A stretch of DNA of 64,000 bases from Reticulitermes speratus (GCA_021186555.1 JAJKFL010000427.1:24539238-24603237); one strand, 5' to 3'. Positions 12,858-28,571 are shown, counted from the stretch's first letter. Numbers and translations are program-made. Notes: a model not told the origin generated them from the letters alone.

Positions 12858-13464
12858 GTCCAACATATTCATATGCACGTAACACATGACTCAGAAGACC
12901 ATCAGTAAGACTGAATGGGTCATGACAGGACCAAAAGGTAAATTGTGACTCGACAGTAACACACTGTACAGGGTCCACGTTTATAAAACAGAGCAGTATA
13001 GCTCAACAGAGATCTGAATGGAGCAATGGTCAATATTCCAATACAAATGAGGGTCTAGAGAAAAAAAGGGGTGTGTCATTGTGGCAATATTGCAAGACTG
13101 GGCCAACTGCAGCATATATACACACCGTTGCAATGCTGCAACATACAACTAACAAACGGATAAATGGCAGTAGTTGCTCTGGATGTTCGACAAACACAGC
13201 AACAATTTTGAGGCTTCTACACATCCTCAAAAAAACATTTTCACTGGGCTCTAAACATTATACCTGAATCAAAAAAGAACTGCTGAGCAAACAGGACACA
13301 TACACATATACACACACACAAACGCGCGCGCATGCGTGCGTTCCAATTCTATGCTCGTATGCAGACGCCGGTCAGATTACATGATGCTGGACCTAGACAA
13401 CGAGCCTGCATGTTCAGGCAATGTATACTGCATACGGCAGAAAGTTACAACCTGTTCCAATGAC

Positions 13465-13650
13465 TCAGTTACGCAGGTTCTTCATGAAATTCGTAAGGTC
13501 ATACTCTTCTTCATATTGCTTTTCCTCCCACAAATCTGGCAGTGTTTCCAACACGGTCTTCATTGTGAGTGCACCTGATGCTATAGGCTGGTTCTTGGAA
13601 GATTTCTGACTTTCTTTTTTCTTATCATCCAGTGAAAATAAGTCCAAAAG
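13465..13650 (-). CDS. BTAF1: BTAF1 exon 26, C-terminus and stop
   Basis: Residues 1426-1486 and stop TGA (13467-13465). [17 protein letters not shown], then [24 protein letters not shown] acidic tail (read [20 protein letters not shown]) and NFMKNL; human ends ILENLSDLWDQEQYDSEYSLENFMHSLK. Acceptor TTTTTTCAG at 13651 after a pyrimidine run. Confidence 0.96.
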   Translation of the reverse strand, partial: LLDLFSLDDKKKESQKSSKNQPIASGALTMKTVLETLPDLWEEKQYEEEYDLTNFMKNLRN

Positions 13651-16600
13651 CTGAAAAAAGACATGGTACATCAATACAGAAAGTGGAAGAAGAAATAACT
13701 GATACAGTAAGTAAATATTACTGCTTTGGAGCCAGAATTAATTTTGAACATACAGTAGAGAACTCTGTTAAGAAGTCTTTCAAGAGACCAGAGGATTAGG
13801 GACTCCTTAAGTGGGAAGACTTAATAACAGGGAAGCTTATTAAAAGCAATAGGATTTCAGGACTTTAAAAATCAGACTTCTTACAGGGGAAAACTTCTTA
13901 TGCGGGGACTTGTTATCCGGGTTCTACTGTACTAATCTAAAAAAGCTCAATTTTCACTTGGGCTAACACAGCACACCAGCTACAGGGGTGTATATATCCA
14001 ACAGGGTGCTACAAAAATGTACCCTAAATTGGCACGTTCGTGTTGTTGACATCAGCCAACCGTTGGCATTCTCAGCAGCACACTGCAGTTCACATCACGC
14101 TCCAACACGCTAATTACGTTTACACAGACGATCAAGCAGTGGCAGGTATGTGGTTAAGACAGTGCTGCCTGACATTATCCCTAAACATGGCAGGACACTG
14201 TCCAAACAGTTGTGCTTACATCACACTCATATTTCATGTCACCATTATATGACAGCTTATGTTTGCCTGTGTTTTTCTTCACCAAATAATGCATTTTATC
14301 AATCCAAATACACAAAAGAATGTAGAAACAAGATAACACAACAATTTGCTGCCATTTGCTTGCAGCCACAAAGCCAGGCATGGTGCACTTTAAACGGGTC
14401 TTAAGGGGGTAAAGGATAAGCAAAGGGTGAGGGAATGAAGGTAGTGGAAAAGTAGAGTAAAGCACCTTCCTCCCACCCCTTTACCCTGTATGTCCCTACC
14501 CTCCTCCCATTCTTTGATACTGTATGCCCATATCCTCCCCTCCCTGCAACCTGTATGTCCCTAACACCTTCCCCCCCTTACCCTGCATGTATCTATTCAC
14601 CCCTTCTGTTTCCCATAAATATCCATACCATCCTCCCTTCCTTTTACCATGCATGTTCCAACTCTCTTCCATTCTTTACAATTACACCATTACCTCTGTC
14701 TACATACAACATTCTTCAACTTCTTTATCCCACACCACTCTTCTATTCCAACTCCGCCTCTGTGATGTATCTTGATACATCGCAGTGCCGGTCCCAAGCC
14801 CGGTTAAAGGAGGAGGGTAAATGGATGGTTGGAGCTTCTAGGAGGATGTCGGTGCCGGACTGACTACCTCAGGAAATCTAGAAAGGTGCTCAAGCCGATA
14901 ATTTTTCGGCACAACCATCAAATCCCACCCTTGAGGAGGGGGGATGAGGGCGAGTACCCGGCGCCTCAAAACCGGGTCCCTCTGGCTATGGTATGGTAAC
15001 CCAGACAGAAGAGTCCCTGGTCCTCCAGGTTAGGGGTTGAGCGTTGGGCTAACAACCCAACCTCGTAAAAAACCTATTGTTACGAAAACTAATAGAGGCT
15101 TTGGCCCACCCCGGGCTGTAACGCCAATGGAAGAAGAAGACTCTTCTATTCCAGTTTCTCCAGCTCTTCCCTTCATTTCCCTCTAGTTTATCCCCTAAGT
15201 CCACCACTCCACTGCCATCCCATTCCCCACCTATCTCCCCTTTCCACAACCCCCAACGCATATTTCCTTTACTCTTCTTTATACCCTAGCTCTCAATTTA
15301 CCCTACAGCCTTCCAACCTTAACCCTACTTTCCTCGCTTCTATTGTCCATCCCTTTCATTCTTGCTCCTCTCTTCAGGCCCACAGTATTTCTCTTACCCT
15401 TTCTTTTCCCTTTCATTTGCTTCTTTTTACACCATCTCCTCAGAATGTTCTCCTTTCCATGCAGTCTGTTTTAATTACTTTCTACTTATTTAATAATGCT
15501 GTCTGTAGCTCACACTACACAGTGTCAAATGATACAATGATTAGTGAATAATGAATCAGAGAGAATGTAGAAATGATTATGGCCTAATTTCAGGTGACCT
15601 CCTGGCATTTGCCCAGGCGAATTGAGGAACACCCTGTCAGGATAGCCAACATTTGATCCCAGCACCTCCTGCATATGACAAGGGACTGCTGCTCACCAAC
15701 CGCAATACTTGTTGCGCCAAATATGGAAATGGAAAAGGCAAGGCACAATTCAATCACGTCAAGTAAAGTAAATACTATCTAAGAGAAGGGAAAAGAAAAT
15801 TGGGTTCAACAAATGCATTTTATCAGCCAGGAAGCATTCCAGTGAACAGCCGTTGCATCCTGGCACATTTACCAGTCTCACACTGGCTGGCATATTGTAC
15901 ATTTCAACCTCACGGCCTTTCTTCATTACAGTATTGCCAAACATGTTTTTAAAAAGAACCATTAAAAATATTTTTTTGAATAAGTGTATCAGTCATGTCA
16001 TGTCAAAAGAGAGGAAGCCAAAGGATACAGCAGCAAAAATTTAGAGACAAGTTACCTGCTCAGTTCCCATGGTCTCCATGGACGCATTCTCACTGCTTAT
16101 CACAGTATTTGCTGTCATCAGCTTGAATTTCTGCAGCCTGCAAGGCACCATATGTATTAGCATTTCACATATCCATAGTAAAATATAACACAGACTAAAG
16201 ATCACAGTACAACAGACAATGTGGGCAGAGGGGGAAATCATAACCCAAAAACTATACAAATAGTATTCTTTTGATTCTCCTCTATCTGGTGCTGAGATCA
16301 ACAATTCACTGAACTTTACCTGTACTCATCAAAGTATTTTCACATCAAAGAGACAGAAAGAAAAGTACAGTTGTTCCTCTATGCCACACAAAGAAGACAC
16401 AAAAGGTGGAGGTATACCTCTATGCATTCTTGACCCCAACATAACACAGCGGTTTGTGATCAACTACAGCATGACCTCTTTACCTTTCGGATAGTGTGTG
16501 TTTCATTGAACAGGGCTGAATGGCAACAGGAATACATGAATGAATGAGAACGAGCACTGACAGAATAACACTGATATGGAAAAACTGACGTACGCAGAAA

Positions 16601-19600
16601 AAAAACCTGTCCCAGTGCCACTATGTCCATAATCCATGGAAAACAACAACATACCCATTAGATAAGAGGCTGGGTGGACCCCAGAGGTTTTCCAGACACT
16701 GTGGAGAGAACAATTTCTTTCCTGCTGGGAATTAAACCCTGAAGTCCAGCCCACAGCCTAGCCACTATACTGACTGAGCTTTCCCAGTCCCCATGTATTC
16801 ATGGTGTGATGTTTATGAACAAACACCACCAAAATGAGCGATGATGAACTGCTGTCACTACACCGTTACAGAACGCATTACAGATTGATGTGAGCAGACA
16901 GGAATGGGAAGTCTAGCCCGTTCCATTCTTAATACTACACTGGTGTGAGAAAACAGAAACTGGAAGTCTGGCATGCTCCAATCTTAACACTACACCCAAC
17001 AGAGCATGATTATCAGTTGAGTGTGTAACACAGTGAACATGGGACAACAGGAAAGCAGTTCTTTATTGGAACAGTAAAACAGAACCTGTCTTTCATCAGA
17101 AAATGTTTCCATTCACAAGAAAACAGAATGAAAAGCAATGTTAAGTTATACCCATTAACCTTTAAATGACCTGGTTGGTTTATGAAAAATGTATTATTTG
17201 AACAGAAAAAGATAAAATCATGAAATAAAATATTTTGTGGAAGAGAAAAACACAATTATGCAGTACACCTAAATACGTAAAATTAATTTCTAGGGGTGTT
17301 TTCTTTACATGCGTTTGCATACACCAACATAGGTTGTTTAAAGGTTAAACATACTGTTTTCAGCCAAATTAATTAATTTTCATCTGATTTAAGGTTTTCA
17401 CTTACTAGCATTTCCATCATTCACATAATCCTGCGCTACTGTTTCCGGATATATATCTTGGATGGTATGTTCTTTGTACAAACATGAAAGAATGAACACC
17501 GGCCATTACCACAGTCTGTGCAGAATACTTTACTAGTCTATTAACCTTTACCGCCCATGTGCCACGGTAGTGCACCGGTGCACATTCACTATCCGGCTGG
17601 CCGAGCACCTCACTTTCTCAATACTAACGCCATTATCCCCAAGTTAAAATATGGCCACCAGGCCCACAGACATGGGAGATTTAAATATCATATTCCCAAA
17701 CGACAAACTGTTACCTCCAAATTTAAATACAGTTGCCAACATCACAGTACTAGCAGATTTAATATTATTAATAAAACAGTTAATACCTTAACCGTCTGCA
17801 AAACATAATTAACACTGAATGGGGGAAAAGGAATTTCCTGATCTGTTTGATAAAATGACTCACTCCAACTAGCTTACTGAAGCCTGTCACAGTTTTTGCT
17901 GTTGTCAGTACCAACACACAACAAGGACATACTAAAGTACTGAATATGCAAACATTGCAAAGTTAATATGTGTCCTACATACATCACTGTATAAGCAGCT
18001 TTGATTATGTCAATTTCCAAGCGTAAAGATCATTCATGATCACCATTTTCTTGTTGGAATCCCACTTGGAACTTTATTTAAATTAGCAGATCAAACTGGC
18101 TTATAATCACCAACATAAATTTTGTATGTGAAATTGCATCTGAAAATTTGTTCAGCCACAGTGAAGTTATATGAAGACCAAATAAAACAGCACAAGATGG
18201 CAGCAAAACCCGCAGTGGACTGCATTCTTCAGGTGCTGCTATTATAGTATGCAACTCCACCAGACAAAGACAGCTGCCCTGCTTATTGTTATCTCTGTCT
18301 TTACCCTGTTTGAAGGAGGATATGTTTGGTATTGTGGGAAATATAAAAATAAACAGAAATGAGTCATAAAAAGAAGAACATCATTTCTCTGGCAAAAAAA
18401 AAAGTACCTCTGCCATATTACTATCACACTTACTATATGAAGCTGTCTTTCCAGAAACTTTTCCAAGTTCCAGAATTCCATTCACAGCAGCAAAATATTT
18501 AAATTAAAATAATATACTCTCCTTCCAGAAGGCTATAGTTAATTGTAAGAGCAAAAATAAATTCACCCCATGATCTTCTCTTCTAGAGTGCCTCTTGTTA
18601 TGAGTCTGTACACATTGACAACTTTCTTCTGGCCAATGCGGTGAGCACGATCCATTGCTTGCACATCCTTCATTGGATTCCAGTCATGCTCCACAAATAT
18701 AACCTGTCAAAGCATGTAAAATGGTGTCACAATGCCAAATATTTACTAATGGCTTCCTCTAACATGAAACACATTTTCAAGCATCACACTAATCTTGATT
18801 CAAGATATGGACCAGTGGCATGCTCCATCAGGTTCCATAAATATATTCAGTTACAGTTAATTTAATGATGCTATCAACAGCTCAGATAATGTATCACTGG
18901 ATGACCAGAAGATGACTGAATAATGAATCACTACAGACGTGGAAGGAAATATTAAAGGCCCTATTCAAAGTTCTATCCCAACAATTGGCATGAAGGAGGC
19001 CACGGTCATGCAAGGTTGATAACACCGGTTCCCGTCTGATCACCGCAGTTAAGCAACTCTGAGTGTGGTCAGTACTTGGATGGGTACACCACATGCTGTT
19101 GGCAGTCACTGCGACAGTGACTCGCTACCGGATTACAGGCACCTGGGCCACCATTTCTGAAACCAGTTGACTGCTGAATGCTTGAACAAAACGATCGGAA
19201 AATGGTCAAGGTGCAAGGGTCACTGCAGTGCCTGCCCTAATGTTTAACCCCCTTTTTTTGCCATGAGTCAGGGAAACCCACAGAAATTCTCAGTAAGAAT
19301 AGTGTATGTCCTAGCCAAGATTTGGACTTGGCACCTCTCAAGTATAAGTCATAAGTGCTACCACTTCAGGCAACTTGCTTTGAGTTTCACAAAACGTCAA
19401 GAATTTCTAGACCAGCTGAGTGACTATAAGCTTCTCAAGATGGATCTGTTCCACACAACTAATCAGAGAATGGTGCATATGAAAGCTGTACTTACTGTGT
19501 CAGCACCCGTCAAGTTCAGACCGAGTCCGCCGACCTGTGTGGTCAACAACAGCACATCTATTGATGGATCATTATTAAACGCTGTCACCACATCATGCCT

Positions 19601-22600
19601 CATGCCTGGAGAGATGCTGCCATCCAGCCTCAGGTATGTTACAGTGGGCATGTGGCTCCTGATCAACACAGGCATGTCAAAATACGGGGTTCTCACAGCT
19701 GTCAGTATTAGAATCACAATCTTGAGGTGTGACACTGTGTAGCTCAATACAACGATACCAACACTTCACAGGGACATGCTGCTTCCATTTTCAGTGTAGA
19801 GGCATGCAACAGTGAAGGGGGTGGAGGGGTGAGAAAGGAGAGAAGAGAATGACCTGCAGGTTCCTCCGACGTGTTGGTAACTACATCCTGAACTACATGA
19901 CAGTTCTTGTCAGAAAACCATTACATTAATTATCACTGCTGTGAAAAACCTCACACATTACACAGATGCCCTTCTTGTGTTGCAGTTCCTTGGCTCATTA
20001 AACAATGCTTCATAAAGTGCACAGACTACAGTGTTAGATGATACAATCAACACAAATGATTAACCACACAAAACAAATTTAATGGGTATGCATCCCGTTG
20101 CACCAAATAAGACTACGAAGAAGCACTGTTTACAGTCAACACAACTTTACTGATATTAATACTAACTGGTCATATTGATAAGGCAACATGCTTCAACCAA
20201 CCATGGTCATCTTCAGGCTATCCACTACCATAAAAAGTGAAAATATTACAATTCCACTAAAATCTGCGTTAAACAGACTGACACCTCAGTCTTTACAGTT
20301 TATATAGTACATGTTGCTTATTGCATAAATTGTAAAAACTGAGATCTCAGACTATTTAACACATATTTTAGTGGAATTCTAATATTTCCACTTTTTATGA
20401 TACTGGATGGCCTGAAGATGACCATGATTGGCTGAAACATGCTTCGTTATTAATGTGACTGATTAACATTGATATTAATGAAGTTGAGTTGAACGGAAAC
20501 AAGTGCTTCTTTGTAGTCACACAAAAGAAAATGTTGCTAATGTACTTGTACTACAGCAGGATATGCCTGGAGGAACTCAGCCTACCACAAACATCTCACT
20601 GGAGACACGCAGTCTCTGAGCCAAGACAGGAACACAGAACTTCAAGAATATGAAACAAGAGCGCCAATTGCTACACCACAATGCTTAGTGGAGCTTCTAT
20701 ACAATCATCTTACACTTTTCAGAATAAAATTAATTTCTAGTTGTATTTAATAATTTCTGCATGGCACTATTTCTGTCACGTGGAGGACAAGAACCAATTC
20801 TAAATGGGTCTGACTACGATATGGTACAATTAGAAATGCTCAGTTTCTGAACTCCATCATTTGTCTTCAGGTTTTGAATTGAAACACTACATTCCAGAAA
20901 TAGATCTGTTTCTTTCCTCAATGTGGTTTATTTTATGCTCCTGACAGTACTCAAACTATACCGCATCAATAGTAACACTACAGTGTCATGTTAAAGTACT
21001 CTGCAGTCCAATTCCCCTCTCCCTCCCTTCTTCCTATCTACCTTTCCTCTTTTGACGTCAAGCAGTGACCTGGAATGGAAGTGACATTCTGTTTGGGCCT
21101 GGTATTTCAGAATTCCTTTTGGATGTGGAACTGCTAGTTCACCAACACTATCCTGGTGTTGTTGGGTTAAGTCCATTTTGAGTTCTGTGCTGTTTAAACC
21201 CTGAATGCCACACAGACTTCTTTTGTGTTCTGTTCGTGCTGTTATTTATTCAGCTGAACATGGCATGGATGTGGGATTGGAGATTGTAAGTAACTGAGAA
21301 ACTGCCACGTGTATGCACCACACAGTGATGCAATGAATTTGGAAAGAGTTGACTGCAGGCCTAATTAAGGCATTGTACCAGCATTTTCATGAAGGAGCTG
21401 AGTAAAACCATGAATAAACCTCAGTCAGCACATTTCATGACCTAGCCAAGATATAAACCAGGCATATCCTGAATAACACTCAAGAATATTACCATTACGC
21501 GAATCTGCTCAGTGTACTTCCTCAGCTATAAAATGGGGAAGTATCAAGCTGGATCTGAAGACAGATCCAGTAACAATCACTGCACACAAAATGGTCCAGA
21601 AGCCCAGTAAAAGCTACAGTAGGTGACTCACTTAAAGAGGTCTTGCTCCAATATGTCGAGCATGGCTTTGAGCTGGCAGAAGATGAGTGCTCGATGCTGA
21701 TTGATGACCAGTTCTCCAGCCTGGCCTCCAGCAGGCATACCAATACCACAGTCCAGCAGCAGCTGTCTGTAACACAAACACAGATAAGATGCTATTTAAC
21801 TGTCACTGACATGTAACATCTTGTAGTTTGGTGTAGGCGCATCTGTTCCATCTGTTCCTGCACCTTAAGAGATTTCTTGCCGGTATGAAGTTCGACAGTG
21901 ACAATGAGTTGAAGGACAGCGTTGAGAAATGGATCACATCCCAAGCCACCAACTTATATGAACTTGACATACAAAACCTTGTGCCCTGTGACGACAAGTG
22001 CCTCAATGTGGGTCGTGATTATGTCAAAAGCAGACTAAGGTATGTAGAATTTGATAACAAAGAATAAAAATTTTGTACATCAAGTACATTTTTTATAGCC
22101 AAACGGTACTTACTTTCTGGATGCGCTTCATACAACGCAAAACCTTGCCTTATCTTTTATACCTCCCACTAACATTTCTGGTACACCAGACTTGACCTCC
22201 GGCCGATGTGCGATGGATTTCCAAAGACCCCTTCAGTCAAAGGACTTTCCCGTGTTTTTTCGTATTATCATAGGGCCTTGTTATCCAGGGCGAGGTTGAA
22301 GTAATTTGGGTTCTTCAAGTAACCGGCAGTGTTCACGAAATGAAGTTTATATAATCCAATCAGTGTCGCAGTTGGTTCGCTCAAATAATACAAATAATAA
22401 AGTGATGACTATCACTTTCTTTGCCCTACGCTTTCTTGACCGCTCACTGACCAAGTTCCGAATTGAATTTAAACGAGTTCTTAACCGAAAATGAGACGAG
22501 ATAAATGATCTTAAGCCACCAAGACGGCACTGAAATTCACACAGCTCACAAGAGAATATGTCTTCGAGAGGTCCACAGAAGAATTAACTTTTTCCACAAG

Positions 22601-25600
22601 AACTAATTTCGCACCAGTGATCATTCTCACACACAAACTCCTCTTATCTCCCAGAACTGAGTAACAAAGCAATCAAGTAATCCCTTTTCTCTCCAGAACT
22701 CAATTCCCCTAGCCTAGGTGGGCAACCCCTTATGTTAACTTAAGCGCCTCCCCATACAAAATTTGAATAAGTACCACCGTTCCGCGACTGATCAGTAGTC
22801 ACGTTAGGCCACACAGCACAGAAATAATTACTGAAATCAATACCTACTTAAGAATTTTCATTGGTGGAAGTGCTGGTGCACTTCCACCGTCACCCTTGGG
22901 AACTAATCCCACAGACTCTATGTGAGGTCACGGAAACATTTAGCTGAGAATGTGACCGCACCAGACACTACAAGATTAGAATACAAAGGTAAAGGATTTT
23001 TGAACAGTAAAAGTCTTAAGCATTGAGGGGACACCTGCGACATGCAAGTGTCTACACCTGTTCACCCTCTGCCTACAACACTTGCAAATTAATATTGAGG
23101 TAGCCAACAGGAACAATCCATTATACTGGGTTTCACATCACCCTTTACCGGTCATCTATAATCTTGTGTCCTCCATAAATTAACACCATGCAGCACAGCC
23201 CTTCTTAAAAACTTAACTCTTCCTCAGCCAGTCACCAAAATTTCTATATTCGATGAAGCTTGAACAGCTAATTATCACCATGCACAAGAGGCCAACGCTT
23301 GTCCATATCCTCAACCAGATGAATTAAGTTCAAATCCTACCATCCTACTTCAGGATCAATTTTAATATTATCCGCCCATCTATGACTAGTTTCCTCTGTT
23401 AACTAAAATAACTTAAATACTACATTATTCAAATGATTAAACATCTGGACAACCCTACTGTATTCCTTCAGTCATGCAGTGTGGGATAAATTTTATTTCA
23501 CATCAAAAACTCATAATTAATCTGTTTACTTTTCGATTTCTTACAATCACTTTATCCACAGTATATGCCATAAGGTTACACATACTTGAGGGCAGGCAGT
23601 TTGGCTGCATGCTGGATGTCTGCCATGTTGCTGTTTTGTTGTTTCAACTGCATTACAATCTTGTCAAACTCAGGATGCCGCGGCGACAGGACCAGCTTAG
23701 GATGGTTGCATACATTCTGCAGATAGCGCAGAGCCTGTAATCAGACAGTCAGTATGAAGAGACGGGCAATGTCTGCAACCTCACACATCTGTATTGAATT
23801 ACTGAGGGATGCATCAGACCGTTTATAGACTGACAGTCATCCAAACTGCACACAAGAACTCAGTTTGCACCTCACAGAGAACACAGCCAGTGTCTCTTAT
23901 AAATACCATTTTGGAAAAGAGAATGATCTCTTGCCCGTGCTGTGATTCAAACCCCATACTGTGCAACCCATAGGCTGGTCACTACACTGGCTATGCTGCA
24001 CAGGCTCCTTCCTATGAGTTAATTTTAAATTATCAATAAAAGTGTCATTTATTCTTAAGGGTTTCACTACTATACACAACTCTCCAGCATAGTCACTTCA
24101 ATTCTTTGAATTCAGGGGAATGGTTTTAATGCTGGAAAGACTAAACCCTTCAGCAAGCTGAAGTGCACATACGCACCGCCACAGCAGAGCGCCATGCAAA
24201 CAGTGAAGGGTAATTACCTGGAAGATGTGTGTGTTCCCCTGTATGGTGCCTGCCTGGCCATGAGCTAGGGTCTCCTGTAGACTCTGATGGGCATGTGAGC
24301 GAGCAAAGTCCTCGTACAACTGCTCCTGCAGGGGACTCAATTCACAGTAGTAATCCTGTGTGATCTTAGGCGGCAGATCTTCCAGCACGTCTTCCTTCAT
24401 CCTGCGCAATAGAAATGGCAGTGCTTGTCTGTGCAGCGCCTCCATGGCAAGTACTCCTGCAATACAATCACTCAGCTTGATTTAGCACCGTTCACTTGTC
24501 TGCATGTTCTAATTTCTGTCTTCTTCCCAGCAATTTTAGGTGTGTTCACAAAAATTGTGAACAGCGACTATCAGGTTCATCATGTCTGTCTGTCCGCCCG
24601 TCTGTCATGGAACAACTTGGCTCCCAATGAACAGATTTATGTGAAATTTGATATTTGAGCATCTTTCGAAACTCTGTCATGAAAATTTAAGTTTGACTAA
24701 AATGTGACAAGAATGACGGGTACTTTACATGAAGACCTAAGCACATTTATTATCTCACTGAATTCTTCTTAGAATGAGAAATGTTTCAGACAAATGTTGT
24801 AGAAAAAACAAAAAAAAAAACAGATTTTATACACAACTCTTTTTTTTAAATCATGCTGTTTATGAGATGATGTGGAAGAATATAGAGCCAAATAAGTCAC
24901 AGATGAAAATATAATACGGCACATACACTTTGCACGCCGGACAAGTAAGGCTAAAGAAACACAGAATATGTAACATTTATTGTTTTTCCACAGCAACATT
25001 GGTTACGCGAACGCACGTCAATGTTACTTTATACATACACTGTTCCCCCCCCCCCCCTCTGAGGTGAAGATGTGATGCAGTGCAGTCAGTAGAATTGTAC
25101 CAACACTTCAGAAGACCCACACATTAGTTCACTTCCACAAAACTACAAATCTCCAAATCCCAGAAGGTAGAATCCTCATTTTAATAATATTACGCTTCAA
25201 ACACATGTGTAACTCATGCCATAATACACATTTAAGATTGGCAGCACATTCGTCATTACTAAACGCAGCATCAAGCTAAACGACATAATTCTGCTATGTT
25301 TTACATTGGTTTTCTGTCAGCTTCTGCCATGTAGTGGCTCCCATTTGAACTCTGCCATTTAGGGTGTATTTGTCTGTCATCAAAGGAACACAGACTGTTG
25401 TTTACAGTAATATTGCACAATGCAAACTGTAAAATGCTTTTTTTTTTTTAGACAATCCAAATTGAGGAACAATCCACATTTTTGCTCAAACTTTTAAATT
25501 TCTTTGTTTAAGACAGCTTCATTTCCAACCCTGCAAAACTAATTTGGACCACACTATTGGACATTGCAAAAGAATCTGGCTGCAAAGGGTTAATAGTTTC

Positions 25601-28571
25601 AGAGACATTTACAGAATTTTCACAAGTGCAACTGAAACCATCCAGAGTGACTTAAATTCATATAGTCACTACGAATCTGCCTGCCTAAGACTCAAACACT
25701 ATCTTCCTATAGGCACAAATGTTAATCTTTATCCTACCAGGATGGGTATTTAAATTTTAGCATATGGTTTATGAGAAAAAGTATTATTTGAATAGAGAAA
25801 GATAAAATTATGAAATAAATGGCATTTTGTGGAAAATAAAACAGATATTATGCAGCACATCTTAAAAATGCAGTAAATTTCCTTCTTGTCTAAATACATA
25901 AAATTAATTTCTAGAGGTGTTTTCCTACACGTGTTCACATACCAACGCAGGTCTGTAAAAGCGTAATTATTACACAGCTCAAACAAAGTTCCTACCATTC
26001 CCATCTATTAAAAGTGTTTAGTGTTCTGGTTAACCACAACACACCATCTGTAAACTGTTAACTGAGTTCAACAGTAATCAAACCAAAAAATACATCTCAC
26101 TGGGGAGCAGTTCTACAATCTAATTCCTTGTAAACTGTTAGATGGTAGTGGTACTTGCCAATAATCTGTATTTGTTTGTTTGATTACTACTGAATATACA
26201 ACAAAATACATGATGATAAGCAGCACTATAAGATAAACACTCCACACAAAACACCAGAGTCCACAAATTTTACCAAAATCTGTCACACCAACACACTGAA
26301 ATATGAAAGCACTAAACAAGAGATTATAAGATATCAGGTTCTTGTTGCAGTCTTCTGTGATGTGACATCTGTAGTTTGGTAGAAAAGTACTAATGTTTTG
26401 GAGGAACTTGCTGTCTCCATTTGCAGGTTACAAAAAGGAAGCAGCAGCTTCCTTCAAAACATTTCCCTGGAAATGGGGGCAGTTGGTTCCTCTCTACCAA
26501 AACACACAGCATTACTTCCCAGAAGACACTGATCTTTTTTAAAGAGTAGGTAACATTAACAGACAGACCTGCTTCTTGCTCCTTGGCCGAACTCTTTGGA
26601 TCGCGACTAGCCAGAATCGGCTTGCTGTAACGTGCTGTGAACTGCTTTTCTGTGCCAAGGAAACCAGGCATCAGGAAGTCAAACAGCGACCACAGCTCCA
26701 GTACATTGTTCTGTATCGGAGTTCCTGACAGAATGAGGCGGTGGTTTGCAACCAGCAGCTTGATTGCTTTCGAGGACTGCCACAAAAATGAGAAAAACCA
26801 AGCTCAGGCTTAATTTTCATCCTGTTAAACTATCTGCTATACAACTGCAATTAAATTCCACAGAATATGACCAAGGAAACTGAGTATGTAGTTATATTGT
26901 AGCAATAAGAACACTGATATTGATATATACTATTACAGTAATAGCAGTATCAACAACCTGGCTTCCTTACTGGCAGATTTTAAAAAATTTTGGAATGTTA
27001 TGCAAGCAATACAAAAACATAAAAACTGTAGCAAAAACAAAGCATTACACGCTGGTCCAGGATGTAAAAAACAGGAATGTTAAAGGGTCAATTGGTGTAA
27101 GAAAAAGTGAGCATTAAACAGAATACTAAGTAACAACTTTTCAATTCAATGAAAGATAAAAGGGAAAGTTTCGCTGTGCCTAAATACAGAAGGTACCTGC
27201 TATCCAAGTCCTCAACATCTGTTTCCATGCATATACCTAGTCAAATTTTTGAGGGAAAAATATAAAAATTCCCTGCACTTCTGAGGATCATATCTGTGGA
27301 CCACAAATTCTCCAATAAATAACAGTTCCAATCCGTTTACTTGCATACAAAGGCCAAATTGAGGAACTATATGCAAAAATTCCTGTAACACCCAGAGAAA
27401 ACATCCATGGAGCATGCACTTTCATATTATTAGGACAACTATGACTATGACTATGACAAATAAAACCAAACTGCATACAATATGCTTACAATAAATAACA
27501 GTGCAGTATGTACAGTCAAACCTGATTATAATGACATTGGTTTATGCGATATCCCATATATAGCATCAGATATACTGTCGTACCAATTCCTCACCATTCA
27601 CCATAACATTACACTCCTCAGTTATAAAAACCCTCGTTTGTAACAACAGAAAATATTCAGTCCCCTCATGACGTTATAACCGAGTTTGACTGTATGAAGT
27701 TCGTCATGCTCTTTGTTGCAGTCTATGGCAGATAAGTTTTCATTGCCACTGGCATGTCAGTCATCACCCATAAATTCGTGATAACTGCCTCAATATTACC
27801 TATAAACAGTATTTTTAACAAATAATTTGCTGTCTGCAACTTCTAAACTAATAACTCACTACAATTACTGCTAATACTGCAATCAGTCACTGTCTGACAT
27901 GGCCCATTGGTGTTTAGAATGAACAGAAATATGCTGCACCCATTCATATTTGGAAATGTGGAGAAACACAAATGGAAACAAAGTTTTCAGTCATAACAAA
28001 ATATTTAGCTATGCAGTATAATAAAGCTAGCTTTTAACAACAGTGAGGGAGCTCAGTTGGCATACATGGTAGAGCGACTTGCTACAGGCTGGACAGTCTG
28101 GGGCTTGAACCCTCGTGGGGACAGGAAATTTTCTCTCCTTCATACCCCTCGACGCCAGCCCTGGGGCACACCCAGCCTCCCATCTCCCACCTCTCCCAGG
28201 AGTAAAGCAGCCAGGTTGTGCCACTGTCCACTCACCCCATCTAGTGCCAAACTTAAGTGTGAGCACAGTTCTGCCTCTTCATCCCGTGTGCCCCCAACGG
28301 CATGTTACAGCGTGACCTTTAACACACTGAGCTGATAGGCTGGAGCAATTACAGATTTTTCATGAACACATTTAATTAACTTTATTTGCAACTCCTTATG
28401 GGCAGAAATTCCACACTTAAAACAGGATTCACTTTGAAGTGTAATTTTTTTGTCCCAATTGACCCCTACGAATGATCACATATAGCACATATAGTATTAA
28501 ATTTATACTAAGACGAAATTTGAACATGTTATTAGATACCAGATACTGACAATGAAAATTTGAAAGAAACT

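Noticed and set aside
1..13464. A second host gene downstream of BTAF1
   Set aside because: No frame has a recognisable domain or consistent exon borders; what is identifiable is repeat sequence.
19263..19742. 159-codon plus frame
   Set aside because: Antisense shadow of BTAF1 exon 23 and flanking repeat.
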